Below, one piece after another: positions 47,576 through 60,000 of a stretch of 64,000 nucleotides of DNA (within the stretch, counting starts at the first letter, position 1; each line of letters starts with the position of its first letter). The DNA is from Brasenia schreberi (taxonomy: Eukaryota > Streptophyta > Magnoliopsida > Nymphaeales > Cabombaceae). The notes beneath the pieces are model-generated. The model had not been told where the DNA came from. It made no database searches and worked only from the letters and a program-made list of their open reading frames with translations. Location of the stretch: contig JAYKKT010000059.1 of NCBI GenBank assembly GCA_036023115.1, positions 1,826,501 to 1,890,500 of the forward strand. Direction: 5' to 3'. The translations under genes were made by a program, and so were the position numbers.

Positions 47576-47618
<43 letters not shown>

Positions 47619-49038
47619 CTCAGAGTTTAATAAAAAAATACTGGTCATGCAAAAGAACATAGAGAGCCGACTTATTTGAAAGGAAACGGTTGATTTTTGA
47701 AGCCACCCGAATTGGAAAACAACCAGTAGGAACTGCCCCTGCTCCCACTCCTGCCTGCATCGCCCAACAGGGATTAATAAAGACGGGGTTCGCGAGGACG
47801 TTGAACAAAAGACGGACGTATTAGGTGGTTTCCTGGTGGGTTTGAGTTGGCCCGATTGGCTCATTTGGTTCCGACGCAGACGGTGTGCGGAGCTGTGATT
47901 TTGTGGCGAGTGCCATGTTAGTGCCATATTCTGTAGTGTTAGTATCAGAAACAGGTCAACCAAAGATGACCCGGTTCTTTGAGTGGACACAAAAACGGAT
48001 TTGTTGGGTCTCGTCTATGTTGGATGTTATATTGTCGAGAAACTTGTGTTCTGATTAAGTATATTTCATGTCATTTCATGTTCATCTGAAAAACAGATCA
48101 ACCCAAAACCCAAGTTGATTCCTTTCGTGTTACTTTAGTTCGATACAAGAATGGACTTTCCGGCTCATGTTTGCGTCTAATTTTTGTCTCTTTTAAAGGG
48201 CTTATCATGTAACTTCTCATATCCTTCATTAGAGCTCCATATAACTGGGTCTCTAGAGATCTAGATACCTTTTAGCATGTCTCTCTCATCTTATCTTTTA
48301 TGATCACATATTCTTTGGTTCTCCGGGTTGCAAGGACTAAAAAAAATACGTGGGCGGGATAAAGAAAGTGACAGAGTAGAGTTTGGTTTTGGTTAGGCAC
48401 CCTCGTCTCCTCGTTGGGCACGCGGATAAAAACATTTTTGTTTGTGTAGTGCATGCATTCATGCATCTTTCATGGATGTGACTTCCCCCTCATTTATCTT
48501 TGCCTGCATGTTAAAGGATTATAAACTTCATAATACTCTTTCTCAAGCTTAGAAAACTATTGTTCTCATCATTGTCTCCTTCTCATAGAGAATGAGTATG
48601 GTCCACAGTGGGTTAATTTTTTTCTGCCCAACATTATGCTTTTCCTGGCTAAGAGTTTTCCATATTCATTCTTAGAATTCTTACATGCACGCGCGCACAT
48701 GTACACACATATATATAAACAAACATATATACATGTGCACATATATACGTATGAATGTATGTGTATGTACATACACAATAAACGAGTGATTCTATCACAC
48801 ATATCTCTAGCACTACATATTCATACATTACCTTTGTTTTATTGGTGCATGAGAAGGTTGTCTCTTACATTTTTCTAAACACCTTTATAACTTTATAAAT
48901 GAAACAATCTAAAAAGCAAAATGAATGCTTAAATATGTACCTTGAGAGGTTTGCAATATCCAACTTTCTTATATATACAATAAATATATACATGTACACA
49001 CATACATACATGCATACATATAAATATACACATAATAC

Positions 49039-49107
<69 letters not shown>

Positions 49108-49668
49108 TTATTTTGACAATGGCCTTTGCAAGCATCATAACATAATTATGCTTTAATAGAGAAGCCTTATTGTTGATAATTATTTCTCCTATTCAACGGC
49201 CTAGATCACATCTCCCTGGTCATAGCTCGCCTAATTTATACCATCCAAATGCTGCTAAAGGACCTACTACATAGCCAGATAGGTAGTTAGGATGAAGATA
49301 CATGTAAGGAAGAAAAGGAGGATGAAGATACGTGTAAGGATGCAAAGAAGAGTACACCTTCTTCCTGCTAAGAAACAAGAACTATGAAATGGCAGCCTTT
49401 GAAATCTTGACATGGCTAAAGAGATAGGGCTGGTAAAACGAACATCGCGGTGGGCGGTTTTACTTAGTAACAAGCTTGATCGTGCTCGGTTCGTGCTGAA
49501 ACAAGCTGGGCATGAGCTGAACAAATCGAGTGAGGGATTTGGGTTGGCTCAGTTTAGCTCATTATGTATAAAGGGTTTAAAGTACATATTCCATTGAAGA
49601 CCATGTTAACCAAGGAAACTGGCAGGTATAATGTAATTAAATGATGAAAATCCTTCAAATTTTACCAA
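45421..49668. other. Intergenic: microsatellites and old repeats
   Basis: No supported gene. It holds (AT)n runs at about 45985-46040 and 46090-46130 with a duplicated ACATATCTGTGTATGTGTAT flank (46050 and 46128). A tRNA-like SINE of a second family lies at about 46462-46560 (B box GGGTTCAAACCC). Composite (AT)n(AG)n runs lie at 47044-47079 and 49039-49107, and (AT)n at 47578-47616. The open frame at 47418-47990 (-) is partly encoded by (AT)n and is not called. Confidence 0.55.
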
Positions 49669-49865
49669 AAAACTACAACAAACAACAACAACAACAACAA
49701 CAACTAAGCCTTTTCTCATACTAGACGGGGTCGGCTACATGGATTCTTTGTTTCCACTGATCCCTATCGTGTGCGATGTTAGCAGTTAACTCCCAATAAG
49801 CTAGATCATTCTTTATTGTTTCTTTCCAACACTTTTGTGGTCGTCCTCTACCTCTTTTAGGTATG
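49669..49865 (-). mobile_element. 3' fragment of an RTE LINE
   Basis: On the minus strand this matches the last 190 bases of the 1-2042 element: RGRPQKCWKETIKNDLAYWE coding end, stop region and 3' signature. It is followed by a long (TTG)n tail, seen as (CAA)n at about 49675-49702. Strongly 5'-truncated, as is usual for target-primed insertion. Confidence 0.9.
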
Positions 49866-51857
49866 TGTACAATTTTGGGTTGGCTTGAAGAGAGCTTTGT
49901 GTACAACCTCTAGAGAGACAAGCTTCGAAGCAATTTCAGATTGAGATGCTAATTTAATTATAGGGAGTCTAGTGCAGATTGGTAAATGGGCATGGACATG
50001 AGAATGAGACCATGGAGAGATCCCGGCGCATCAAAGTCTAAGAACTGAAGGCATTCACTGGTGATCAAGATGCACAAGTATTGAAGAACTAACAATTGCT
50101 ACATTTTTGAAAGTCGATGCCATGTTGTGGTGGCTTCACATGATGAAAGAAGCTGAGGCATGACAGTCTCATATCACTTTCTCCCATATGCAATATTCTT
50201 GATTTTCCCTTGTAATAGTTTAACCAAAGAGGTAAAATTATCTTACATCCAATTATTTATAATCCCGAATGTTGTATGAAAGAATACAAGGAATTCTTTA
50301 ATTAATCCTATATTGGAGAAAACTCCGGGCCTAGACCCTTGGCTCAAGATGAGAAGAACCCCATCTCCCGTTCTCCAATTCGTGATCTGGATCCAATTGA
50401 CAGACTACCATAACAGCCAATCAGAGAAGCCCTAAACCAATCAATCCTACCAAAACCAAGTTAAGTGGGGTCGGCTACAAAATTCTTAGTTTTCATTATG
50501 CTCATCCGGTGTCTTATTAGCATTTAACTTAGAGAAGCCTAAACCACCGGAAAATATCACACACTATTCCAACAGTTTGAAACAACCGGAAATTTGTGAC
50601 CGACTGCCGGAATATAGAATCAAATGTAGTAAGGTCTTCCCATGGATCTTGTGTCTAATCCGAATGTTGGACCACCATAACAAGTTTTTGATAAATTATG
50701 TTCTCATCGCCGGTCCAAAAATGAATGATTTCCATTAGCGAACCCCAAATCAGAGTTGAAAATTTGCAGATGACATGCAGCTCTTATTCAGTCAAATCCC
50801 CCGTGGTATCTTGACCCATAGTCTGTAATACATAAATGGATAGATGCCTTCGTACTTTGAACCAAATCTAGATTATGATCCAGTTCAACCATTTAAACCA
50901 TGACCTTTTGTCTCCATCTAGGAGGACTAAAGGTCCTTTCGAGAGTGCTAAGTCAATATCCTCAAGCACAGATGAGGTAATGGATGATGCCATCTAATTC
51001 AACTCCCATTATGCAGACCCAGTAATCCAAAAATCCGAACAGGAGGACGATCCATTTACACCCCAGTGAAGAGGGACACTATCTTTAGCTGGGTCTCGGA
51101 TCAGGGAGGTAGATCCATAATCTGAAATTCAGTCCCGAGGACTACCCGATTGCCGTAACATGCCCAGTTGGGTTTGATTCGACTCTGTGCATATGGCCAG
51201 TGTGGCTCGAATTTCTTACAATTTCTAGCATTTTAATTGCAAAAACAGGCTAATTAAATTATAAAAACAATTTAGAAATTAATAATAGAAATGGTTTCTT
51301 CTAAGAAAACATGCATGGGCAGCATGATTTTCAGATAATTTTGATAATTCTTTTAAAGGTGAGGGATCCCCTCATCTCATATTTTCCCTCACTGTTTATG
51401 ACGAACCCCATATTAGACCTTCCGGGTGAGCATCCTAGCCTCGGAGCTTTGCACTAGCTGGGTGACTTCACTTACCTAGCTATGGGAGAAGATTCTTGGC
51501 CTTGAGGTTTCAGTTGAGGTTAGTGGGAGGCGCTTTCACCTGACTCTTAATTTTTTTTTTTAAACTCTTAAATTTTTTTAAATTATATTTATGTTGTTAA
51601 AAAGTAATGAATGAACATGTCAGAGATAGGCAAGATCCACTTTTCCTACATATATATTTATGTATATATAAAATATGTGTATATATATAGTGATTAAATC
51701 TTACCTACCACTAAAGTTGCTCACTCATGTCTAACTATTGTTTTTTTATAATAAAATTATTTTTCGTGTATTTTTAAAAATCCTTAAATTATACTTATGT
51801 CACAGAAAAACAGTGGGTAAACAAAAGTGGATATCTAAGAGCTGGGTAGGATCCAGT

Positions 51858-51913
<56 letters not shown>

Positions 51914-52179
51914 GTTGCACCCAAATTCAACTGTCCACAACATTGCTCTCTCCATCTCTTTTAATAAGTGAGCCCTACAATTGGGCTTGCATCAACATTC
52001 TTAATGCCATAAAAGTGTCAAACGTGCAATTCATGAATTTCATGAAGTTTGGTGCCAATCGATGCAAGTTTGCTACTTAATTTAGAGTAATAACCCTTTG
52101 GTATTTCCCAATTAGGGAAACATATTGGAAGTCACATGAAGAACTTTCACATCAAGACAAGGCCATGTACTTGCTCAAG
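49866..52179. other. Intergenic, one decayed RTE 3' end
   Basis: A second, poorer RTE 3' end (-) lies at about 50440-50540 (AGTGGGGTCGGCTACAAAAT). The 50340-51200 part is less AT-rich and could be very old retroelement coding sequence, but no frame is readable. A composite (AT)n(GA)n lies at 51862-51912. Confidence 0.45.
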
Positions 52180-52580
52180 CGATGTTCGGCTAAGGAAAGT
52201 CTTGTTTGATCTTGGCTCAAGATCTTAAAATTAAGTTCACGAGCTACATTCAAGCTCGACGATCAAGTGAAGTTTAGTCATGTTTGGCTAAGAAAAGTAT
52301 GGCTTAGTCTTGGCTCAATCTCTTAATATGAAGCTCATAAACCAGGATCAAGCTCATTACCCAAGCTGCGTTCGTGTCTGTTCAGCTAAGAAAGTGCTCA
52401 AACTTGGCTCGAGTTTGTAAGATGAAGTTCTCAAACTAGGTTCAAGCTCATCAATCAAGCCGAGCACAAGCATGTTTGGCTAGGAAGAGCGTGCGCCAAT
52501 ATTGGCTCAAGGTACTAGTTTCAAGCTCCATTAATCAAGCCAAGTATTAGCTCAAGCTCTTAACATGAAGCTCATTAACT
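52180..52580. repeat. Diverged tandem repeat, four units of about 98 bp
   Basis: Units begin near 52184, 52282, 52380 and 52484 with a GTTYGGCTAAGRAAAG-like start, then CTTGGCTCRAG and a TCAAGCTCATYAATCAAGC-like end. Divergence between units is considerable, so the array is old. Part-units may continue to 52690. Confidence 0.8.
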
Positions 52581-52892
52581 AGACTCAATCAACCTGAGTT
52601 CAAGTTTTTGGTCTTTAGCTAACATGAGCTGGTTTCCAAATTAAACCACATTGAGGCTTAAGATAGCTCATCTCATTAACTTGACTTATTCTTAAACGAG
52701 ACTTGATGTACATGTTTAAGCTTCGCTTATCTCTTAAAGAATCATGACCAAGTCGAACACGAGTAGAGTTTGGTCATATGGTATGCCAACTTTCTCGTGC
52801 TGCCCAACAGGCACAACACTGACTAGAATATCATGATAGAGATGATGAGCCCTATTCCTGCATGGGCTTGAAAGTCGATAATTCTTTTCGGT

Positions 52893-53560
52893 ACAATATG
52901 GAGGCCGAAGCCAATGCATTTGTCCAGGTATCAAACCCATGTTTAACCTGTGAGGTGACCAGGGGTGTTCATGAGACGAAGCGGGCCCAGGGATCATGGT
53001 CCCATCCCCCATCCCCACCCCTACGTTCCCCGAGGACCCCATGGGACCCTATTCCCACGAAGAACCAGTCAAAGCTCAACGAGAGCTGGGCTCTATAAAG
53101 CTCAATATTTTTGAGTTTGATAAACCATGGTTAGGTTAGAATCTTTCAAAAGGTATACTGTATTAAGGTGGTAAGACCATACAACTGAGTCAAAGCAATT
53201 ATGAATATAACTTTGTAAACATGTAGTATATTGCATGAAGCACAAAATACAAAAGCATTGTACAACACTATCATGACATTCCCTGTTTATAATTGTGCTA
53301 TCCTCTTCCCCTTTTTCTTCAATAGTTCAAGAGGAATACAGTACTGCTCGGCGGGGACTTGCGATCCCCGTTTCTGACCCGATCCCCGTTGTGGATTTTC
53401 CCGCTTCCCCTGTCCTCAACTCTGGCACCCATTTTCACTCCCCGAATCTACCCCATCTTCCCCGCTTCCCCGGTCCCTACAGGGAGCGAGGGACTCCGCC
53501 CCCATGAACATCCCGAGAGGCGATCCGTAGCCAGGTTAGCTATTGCTCTTTGTGCTGTTG
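52893..53560 (-). mobile_element. tRNA-derived SINE, family 1, split by a MITE
   Basis: The 3' half (GTACAATATGGAGGCCGAAG .. GGTATCAAACCCATG .. GAGGTGACC) is at 52893-52959. The 5' half (TAGCCAGGTTAGCTATTGCT, CTTTGTGCTG) resumes at 53525. Put side by side, the halves match the unbroken copy at 40226-40330. Confidence 0.8.
52960..53516. mobile_element. hAT-like MITE inserted in a SINE
   Basis: Ends CAGGGGTGTTCATG (52960-52973) and CATGAACATCCCGA (53503-53516) are inverted repeats with 11 of 14 matches. The flanking eight bases are GAGGTGAC (52952-52959) and GAGGCGAT (53517-53524), an aged 8-bp duplication as expected for hAT. The interior has runs of CCCCATCCCC/GATCCCCG units, unusually GC-rich for this region, and no transposase. 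Confidence 0.82.
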
Positions 53561-53599
53561 AGAGTTGATATTTATTCAACAGTATAAGCCTTTATTAAT

Positions 53600-53745
53600 C
53601 CAACTGTAGGCTAGACAGAAACAAACAATCTATCTACTCGATTCTATCTAGTGTGAGAAAATGATTATTTGTTTGATGTATCTGACTCTATCTAGCGTAG
53701 GAAGAGGCTTATTTGTTTGTTGTTGACAATACTAACAAAAGTGTG
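53600..53745 (+). repeat. Two decayed RTE-like 3' tails in tandem
   Basis: CGATTCTATCTAGTGTGAGA (about 53640) and GACTCTATCTAGCGTAGGAA (about 53686), each followed by a TTATTTGTTTG-type tail, resemble the RTE 3' signature and TTG tail. Confidence 0.5.
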
Positions 53746-53754
53746 AAACTTAGT

Positions 53755-54480
53755 ATAGCAAGCTCGTTATCTCGATCTGCCCGAGATGCTTTGAGGAGGA
53801 GGAATCGACTGATCATACCTTACGGGACTGTTGGTGGATACAACACTTGTGGTTCTTATCGCTCCTGGGGCTTAGAACGAAGGAGGACAAGGAACTATCA
53901 ATACAGAAAATATAATTCTGCAACCATGTACTGAATTTTTCTGTACGTTAGTGCATGGTATCTGGATGGACGAAAACAAGACAGCATTTATAGGAAAATT
54001 AATTTGTTCGCTAAAATGAGTAAAGAAGCTCAAGAAAAGGAAAAGGGTTTTGACAATGACAACGTTCAACTGACCTCAAGGGCAGCAGTAAGATGGATAG
54101 CAGCAGCACCTCTACGCAAATACAAGCTCAATACTGATGCAGCGGTTTTTGAGGACAGGAAAGGAAAAACTGACGCAGTGATCCGAGACTCAAAAGGGAT
54201 TCATTCTAGCTGCTGCTCAATGGCCACTCCGTGATGGCTTAGATCAGTGGCGGAGCTAGAATTTTTTTTTAGACTAGAGCGAACTGCCCTATTCGACCGT
54301 TTGACGATCATTTGAGATGAGCGAACTATGTATAATGGTCATGGATTCAATCGTTTCTGGTAACTTTTTCATCCGAATTTCAAGCAGGCAGCCGCCTCAC
54401 CTTGCCTCAGTGTAGACCCACCACCACTGGCTTAGATCCACAGAATGCAGAAGCACAATCCGAGCATGTTATAGATTTTT
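53755..54480 (+). pseudogene. L1-type retrotransposon remnant: zinc-binding and RNase H regions
   Basis: A frame from 53778 reads CPRCFEEEESTDHTLRDCWW, a plant LINE zf-RVT motif (CxxC..H..C). From about 54000 comes an RNase H (RVT_3) start: APLRKYKLNTDAAVFEDRKG, then AVIRDSKG, with a frame change into LAAAQWPLRDGLD. After the MITE at 54245-54429 the frame resumes at PQNAEAQSEHVIDF. The active-site Asp of KLNTDAA is kept, but the frame breaks show it is dead. It is a different LINE clade from the RTE copies, which carry no RNase H. Confidence 0.75.
54245..54429. mobile_element. hAT MITE, 185 bp, perfect 8-bp target-site duplication
   Basis: GCTTAGAT flanks the element exactly (54237-54244 and 54430-54437). 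Ends CAGTGGCGGAG (left) and CACCACCACTG (right, inverted) are typical hAT-type ends. Its removal, keeping one GCTTAGAT, restores the RNase H reading frame. Confidence 0.9.
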
Positions 54481-55072
54481 TAATCAAACTAATCTAGGAT
54501 GACAAGTCTCCTTTAAGAAGATTCCAAATAACGATCATCCTTACCAAGATGATGTTTAAGAGAATGGATGTCATTTTCGAGGCCACCAACTCTTTTCCCT
54601 CTCTTTCTTTTTACAAGGGCGAGGCAGAAGACAGATGCATGAACCGGATATTGAACTCATGATGTTCAATGAAGTTTGACATTTTTGGAGCTCCTATGAT
54701 TATTAATTTTAAATTATTGTGTGCTTAATGAGTTTTAATATAAATATAAAGGTGCATTTTATTTATATGTCCATTTGCGGTGCTAGTTGGAGTGGAGTAT
54801 TCATTCATTAGTGGCAGCTAAGGAGTATGACGCCCTGATTTTCCTGTGTGTGGTATTTTCAGGTTGTGATCCTGTTTGTGTTGTATAATTTTGTATTTCT
54901 CATAAACCTGTCAACCCGAGCACGACCTGATTTTGCATATGTTATTTTCGGGTCATGCCTTTATTGGGTTTTCATGTTCACTACACACTGCCCATAATTT
55001 GGTGTTTTAAGTTGTTTCATGCTACATTTTTTGTGTTTGTGTCAAAAAAATGAACTGAACACGCACACACGC

Positions 55073-55110
<38 letters not shown>

Positions 55111-56271
55111 GTTATGTACGACAGGCCCTCTCACTGCCTCTCCTCTTAAGTACGGCTCTATGCTTATTATAGGAGGGTATGAGACCTAAAGGAGAAAGAG
55201 TGGCTGCCTTGTAAAATAGGTTCAAGTTATATATATATATGTATGTATGTGTGTGTGTGTGTGTGTCTCATGCTTGTGTACTGATTGATGCCAACTACAC
55301 GGTCCTTGGACTTTTCCTTCTTTTCCTTTTAAGGAATACCTAATTAAGAATTAACCACTTGCAATATGAGACAGTGGAACGATCAGGTAAAATGAATGCC
55401 ACATCACTGTCCCCTGTTCGGATAGACATTATTTGCTGACTGTGATCATCATCAAAGTTCCCAAACAAATAATATAAATAATAAAATTTTCACAAGGAAA
55501 AAGCCAAGAGCAGAAAGCACTGGAAAAAGATTCCGACTACCATCATCTGAAAAACCAAAATCTGTTGCTATCAATATGAACAAAATATTAACTTAAAATT
55601 ATAGGCTTCCTTTCAAAATATCAGTAGCAGTTGTACTTTGGGGTAAAGGAAAAATAATGAAAGTCTTCCCTTTGGGGCACAACGAGGAGCCCGATGATGC
55701 ACAACCATGAGTCTGACCCCTTCGCCAAGTGGGCTATTGCTCGTTGTGCAAAAAAAGAGAATTGATAATATAAATCAACCACCGGATTCCGGTACCAGTT
55801 CGAGTTCCAGAAAATGTTAATTTCTTAAGTGAAAGGATGGCACAGTGAGCTGAACGAAAGAAAAAGGGGTCTGTTTATGACTTGTTCATCAACTTAGATC
55901 TTGTTCATGTTCGGTTCATTAGCTCATTTGGGTGGAGCGGGGCATAAATCGAACTGAACACAAGCTCGTTACGGAAAAAAATGCAAGTTTTAATGTGTGT
56001 AGGATAATAGGAATTTAATTTCCTAAAAAGGAATTAACTTAAAAGCTTTCTCTCATACATTTTTCTTGTTGAATTGAAAGATTTCATCATTTGTTTACAA
56101 TATGCCCAATCCATTAGGTTGGCAAACATAGTTTTCTTTCACTCGTACATAAAAAAAAACTATACACTTTACAAGCTTATACAACTATAAGCCATTCCCA
56201 ACCACAGTTTTCATGCTCAGGTAAAGCGTAACGAATGTAGATTCAAACTCTGGACCCAGACCCAAGTGTAA

Positions 56272-56304
<33 letters not shown>

Positions 56305-57076
56305 AGCGTAATGAATGTAGGTTCGCACATAGTTTGATGCTCTCGTGAACGAAAACAAGCGTTGAATGAAATCCTAGATGCAGGAGAAATCCATATCTAG
56401 GCATTGGATCCAAACGACAAAGGTGTTCATGGCTGGAGCTTCAAACTCTTGCAGAAAGAGATGCATTAGTTCCAATTTCGTCAGCGCGGGTAATTGGAAG
56501 CGAAGGAGAAGAGCCTATAAGAGATACGTGAGAATAAAGCTAAGGACTAAAGATACAAGAACAAAGACTAATTGAAAGATTCTACAACGTATGATACTCT
56601 TGGGAAATACTAAAAATGAAGAGCACATCTACTCGAGACCGGTGACCAGATTACGGGTGGCAATTTCGTGCTCATGTTGGAGAAAGGTCGAGTATGACGA
56701 CTCTTCTTTGTTTTGGTCTCTTTCCCTTGGCACGGATAAGAGAAAGGACCAATGATAAAGGGAAGTATTATTACGAGGATAATCAAATAATTATTGATAG
56801 ACAACAATATCATGTTATTTAAAAAAAGATTAAATATTATGTTGACCATTAGAAGATCATGATCTCAGTCAAATAGACAGATGTGTGGCCATATCGATCA
56901 ATCTGTCTGACCTTTTACAGAGAGATGCAGCTGCACCATTGAAAATTTTCACTCAGCAGTCCAGGGGTTTTATCTTATTTGTGAGCCTTATCTAAAGAAG
57001 GTAAATGCCCCCCCGGCATGGCTATCTGGATTCTGAACTACTGAGAAGAACAATAACAATTTAGTGTCTAAGACAA
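54481..57076. other. Intergenic: SINE remnants and microsatellites
   Basis: Partial SINE (-) at about 54620-54665 (ATATTGAACTCATGA). Composite (AT)n(AG)n at 55075-55110 after CACACACGCA. (GT)n near 55245-55267. A decayed family-1 SINE (-) at 55670-55753. A GAACTGAACACAAGCTCG-type tract at 55870-55980. (CT)n/(CA)n at 56273-56304. No gene is supported; the open frame at 56378-56575 is not recognised. Confidence 0.5.
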
Positions 57077-60000
57077 TCAAAATGCAAACCCACTTTCTTT
57101 TGTCTTTCCAAGCAACACATCTTTTGCTTCATTTGTCTTTGATGCAAGGTAATGGCTGCCGCCTGCATCTGGATGGTTGGCAACCATCACCTTCCTGTGA
57201 GCTTCCTTGACCTTGTCCGCAGTAGCACTTTCCCTGTTTAAGAAAGTAAAAAAATTAACATAATTCAGAACACAATAGTTTACAACAACGAAATGGGAAG
57301 AACACAATCATTACACTGTGAAAGTTCATAGACACCATGAAAAAGAAGCAACATAATTTAACAGATCAAAATTACAGTGGTAAAAAGTTGGTAAGAACAG
57401 TGTAGCAAAGAATTGTGTACAGAGCACAACGAGCGAAAGCTCACCTGGCTAGGGGGTCAACTGAAAAGTTGAAAATCAAGAGTTAGATACCCGAGGCGCT
57501 GATCTGGCTTCCGCCTCCCCCGTGTAACAAAAAGAAGAAAGTTTGTACAGAGGCCATATATCCCATGTCCAATTAATAATTATGGATCTGATTCACAAAA
57601 AGGCACAACCGTGCCCACGATCATATAACCCTTCCATGACACATCACTAGCTTCTTAGCAATTCCTTCTGTAATGAGCTTCGGCATGTGAATTGGCCAGT
57701 CTAGTGTTACAAGTATGGATTAGATACATATTATGCTTGTTTTGTGAACATCGTACTTCCACAAAACAAAAAATCACAACAAAAAAAAAATCCAAAAATA
57801 TCTCTCTCGGCTGACAATCATTTGATATTTACTTATATTCATAGCATATTGTTTAAGATCAAAGATAACATAGAATCAAAACAGTGTACGCATAAAGAAA
57901 CATGACTAATAATTCTTGTCACATCCAAACTTCTAATGCATAACATCCTTAATTGAAAAAAACTTTAGATCTTTTTCTTCTTCATCATTGTCATCGTTAT
58001 TGTTTGTTGTCACAATTCATTAGCCCATGCTCTTTAACATTCTTCTCTTGTTCCCCTCATAAATTACAATTCTTGAATCATATACACTTCTATTTGTGTT
58101 GGCACCAATTCTATCCTCTGAATGAATTTCATCGCAAGTAAAACTACCCAACAGAATTGCATAGGATGAACATGTCGTTTGAATATCATACGGTATGAAC
58201 TACACATTGTAGGATACACACAATAAGTGTTGTCGAGTAGCATTGGCCTTATGTATCGGTCAGATAAATAGATTCAATTATTATTAACAACCACATTTGC
58301 ATTTGTTAGGAGAAAAACAGTCCCATGGCATTTGTTTTCAGGGATAAAAATGCTGAAAAAAATCACATTTGCAGGGTTGCCATCCTCCCCCCTCCCCCCC
58401 CGTCCTCTGCGTGCGGTCTGTGCATGTGCTTATGAAGGCTATAGCAAATTAGCGTTAGATGACAGGATCTAGTAACACTTTTGTGCAAAAAAAGAAAGAC
58501 TACAAACACAAAATACGCTCAAAGTTGACAGCATTGATCTATGAGTCCCAAAACAGAATAATAAATCATCTCAGAAGAAGTTAGACTATGTGCTTGTCTT
58601 CCCATGAACAAGGGAATTTCTTTTTCCCACGGTACTATTAAGACCAAATAAGTCTAGAAAGGTACAAACAATTATGCAAGAAATTAAGGAGGTTAGAATC
58701 CCACAGTTAGACTTTCTTGTTCCGACACAATTCAATCGTGAACTGGTTCATTTCAAATCAAAATTGAAATTCTTGCTTACCGAACTCCAAGAATAAGAGC
58801 AGCCTCCCTTCTTGTCATGGTAGGTTGGAATCCTCCTTCATAAAACTTCCGCATCCGAGGTACAGATGGCCTTGCTTTAAATGCATTCCATGCTTGGATT
58901 CCATATCTGCTGGCAAGAGCAACTGCTGCTACAGCAGCCCCTGAAATAATAGGTGTAGCCTGGTTTGAGAAAGAATTTGTAACGATTTAATGACATGGAG
59001 TGGAAATGACCAGAAGCAGAAGCAACCCAAATAAAAAGTAGAAAATAATTTCTCAACATGTTTGACAAAAATGCCAACTCTTTGTGGAAAGCAAAGACTT
59101 TTTGGACTCAAAAACAAATAACTAGCTAAAGATGCAATAAATTATATTTACATAACAGCACCGTTTTTTTTATGCTGTATGCAGTATAGACCAATCCATG
59201 GACCTCTAGTAACAGATAAAAAATAACAGGTTTAGATTGCATTAGAAACTAGCATAAACAACCTTCTAAACAAGCTGCAAACTGAAGAAAGTGCATCCAT
59301 TTATCTAAAGATAAACAAAATTCTACTGGTTTTTTATGAACAAGCCCACATAGAAAAAGAAAGTCGTCAAACTTAGCAGCAATTAAACATAAAAAAGTGA
59401 TAGCAACTGTTGTATGTGTACGCTGCACATTGCATCAATCGAAATTTCAATACATTTCGACCATGCCCTGTATCAGTCAGTATCTTAAAACACAGGGTGT
59501 ATCATATGATATCATAACGATCTTTTATTCAATATTTAAAAAAAGAAGTTATAATGTGCATATAATACGTGTTGTATCCTTGAGTTTCTGTGACACGAGT
59601 TGAACATTGATGCTGAAAGACACTTTAGGCCTGAAGGACTTGTGAGCAAGCCTTTTGAAATATCTCAGTAATCCTATCCGTCAACTTCCAAGGAACTTCT
59701 ATTTACAAGTGAACTACCTTCCTTTCCTCCTGAGAATACCTCCACAATGCATTTTTAGTACAGGGACTGCCTTGTTAAAAAAATACAATATTATCAAAGT
59801 GGGTCAGTTTCAAAGAAGACGGCAGTCAATTTCTATCTAAGAAGGTCAAGGGAATTAGCCGTTTCACATTGTTTCCATCTTCTAATACAAGATCAAGAAA
59901 TGTCTTTGTTTTTGTTACATAAAAACATGTTTTTTGTCTGATCCAGCAAAAGGGAACAAAGGGCATAATAGTGCAGAGTTCCTACTTGTTAAACATTTTC

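Noticed and set aside
47418..47990. 190-codon minus-strand open frame
   Set aside because: Crosses an (AT)n run, has no recognised domain and overlaps AT-rich element ends. An alternative frame (FNVLANPVFINPCWAMQAGV) is intriguing but unidentified.
40226..57535. tRNA genes suggested by GGTTCGAA-type boxes
   Set aside because: No cloverleaf could be drawn. The boxes sit in repeated units with shared 3' parts and A-rich ends, which makes them SINEs.
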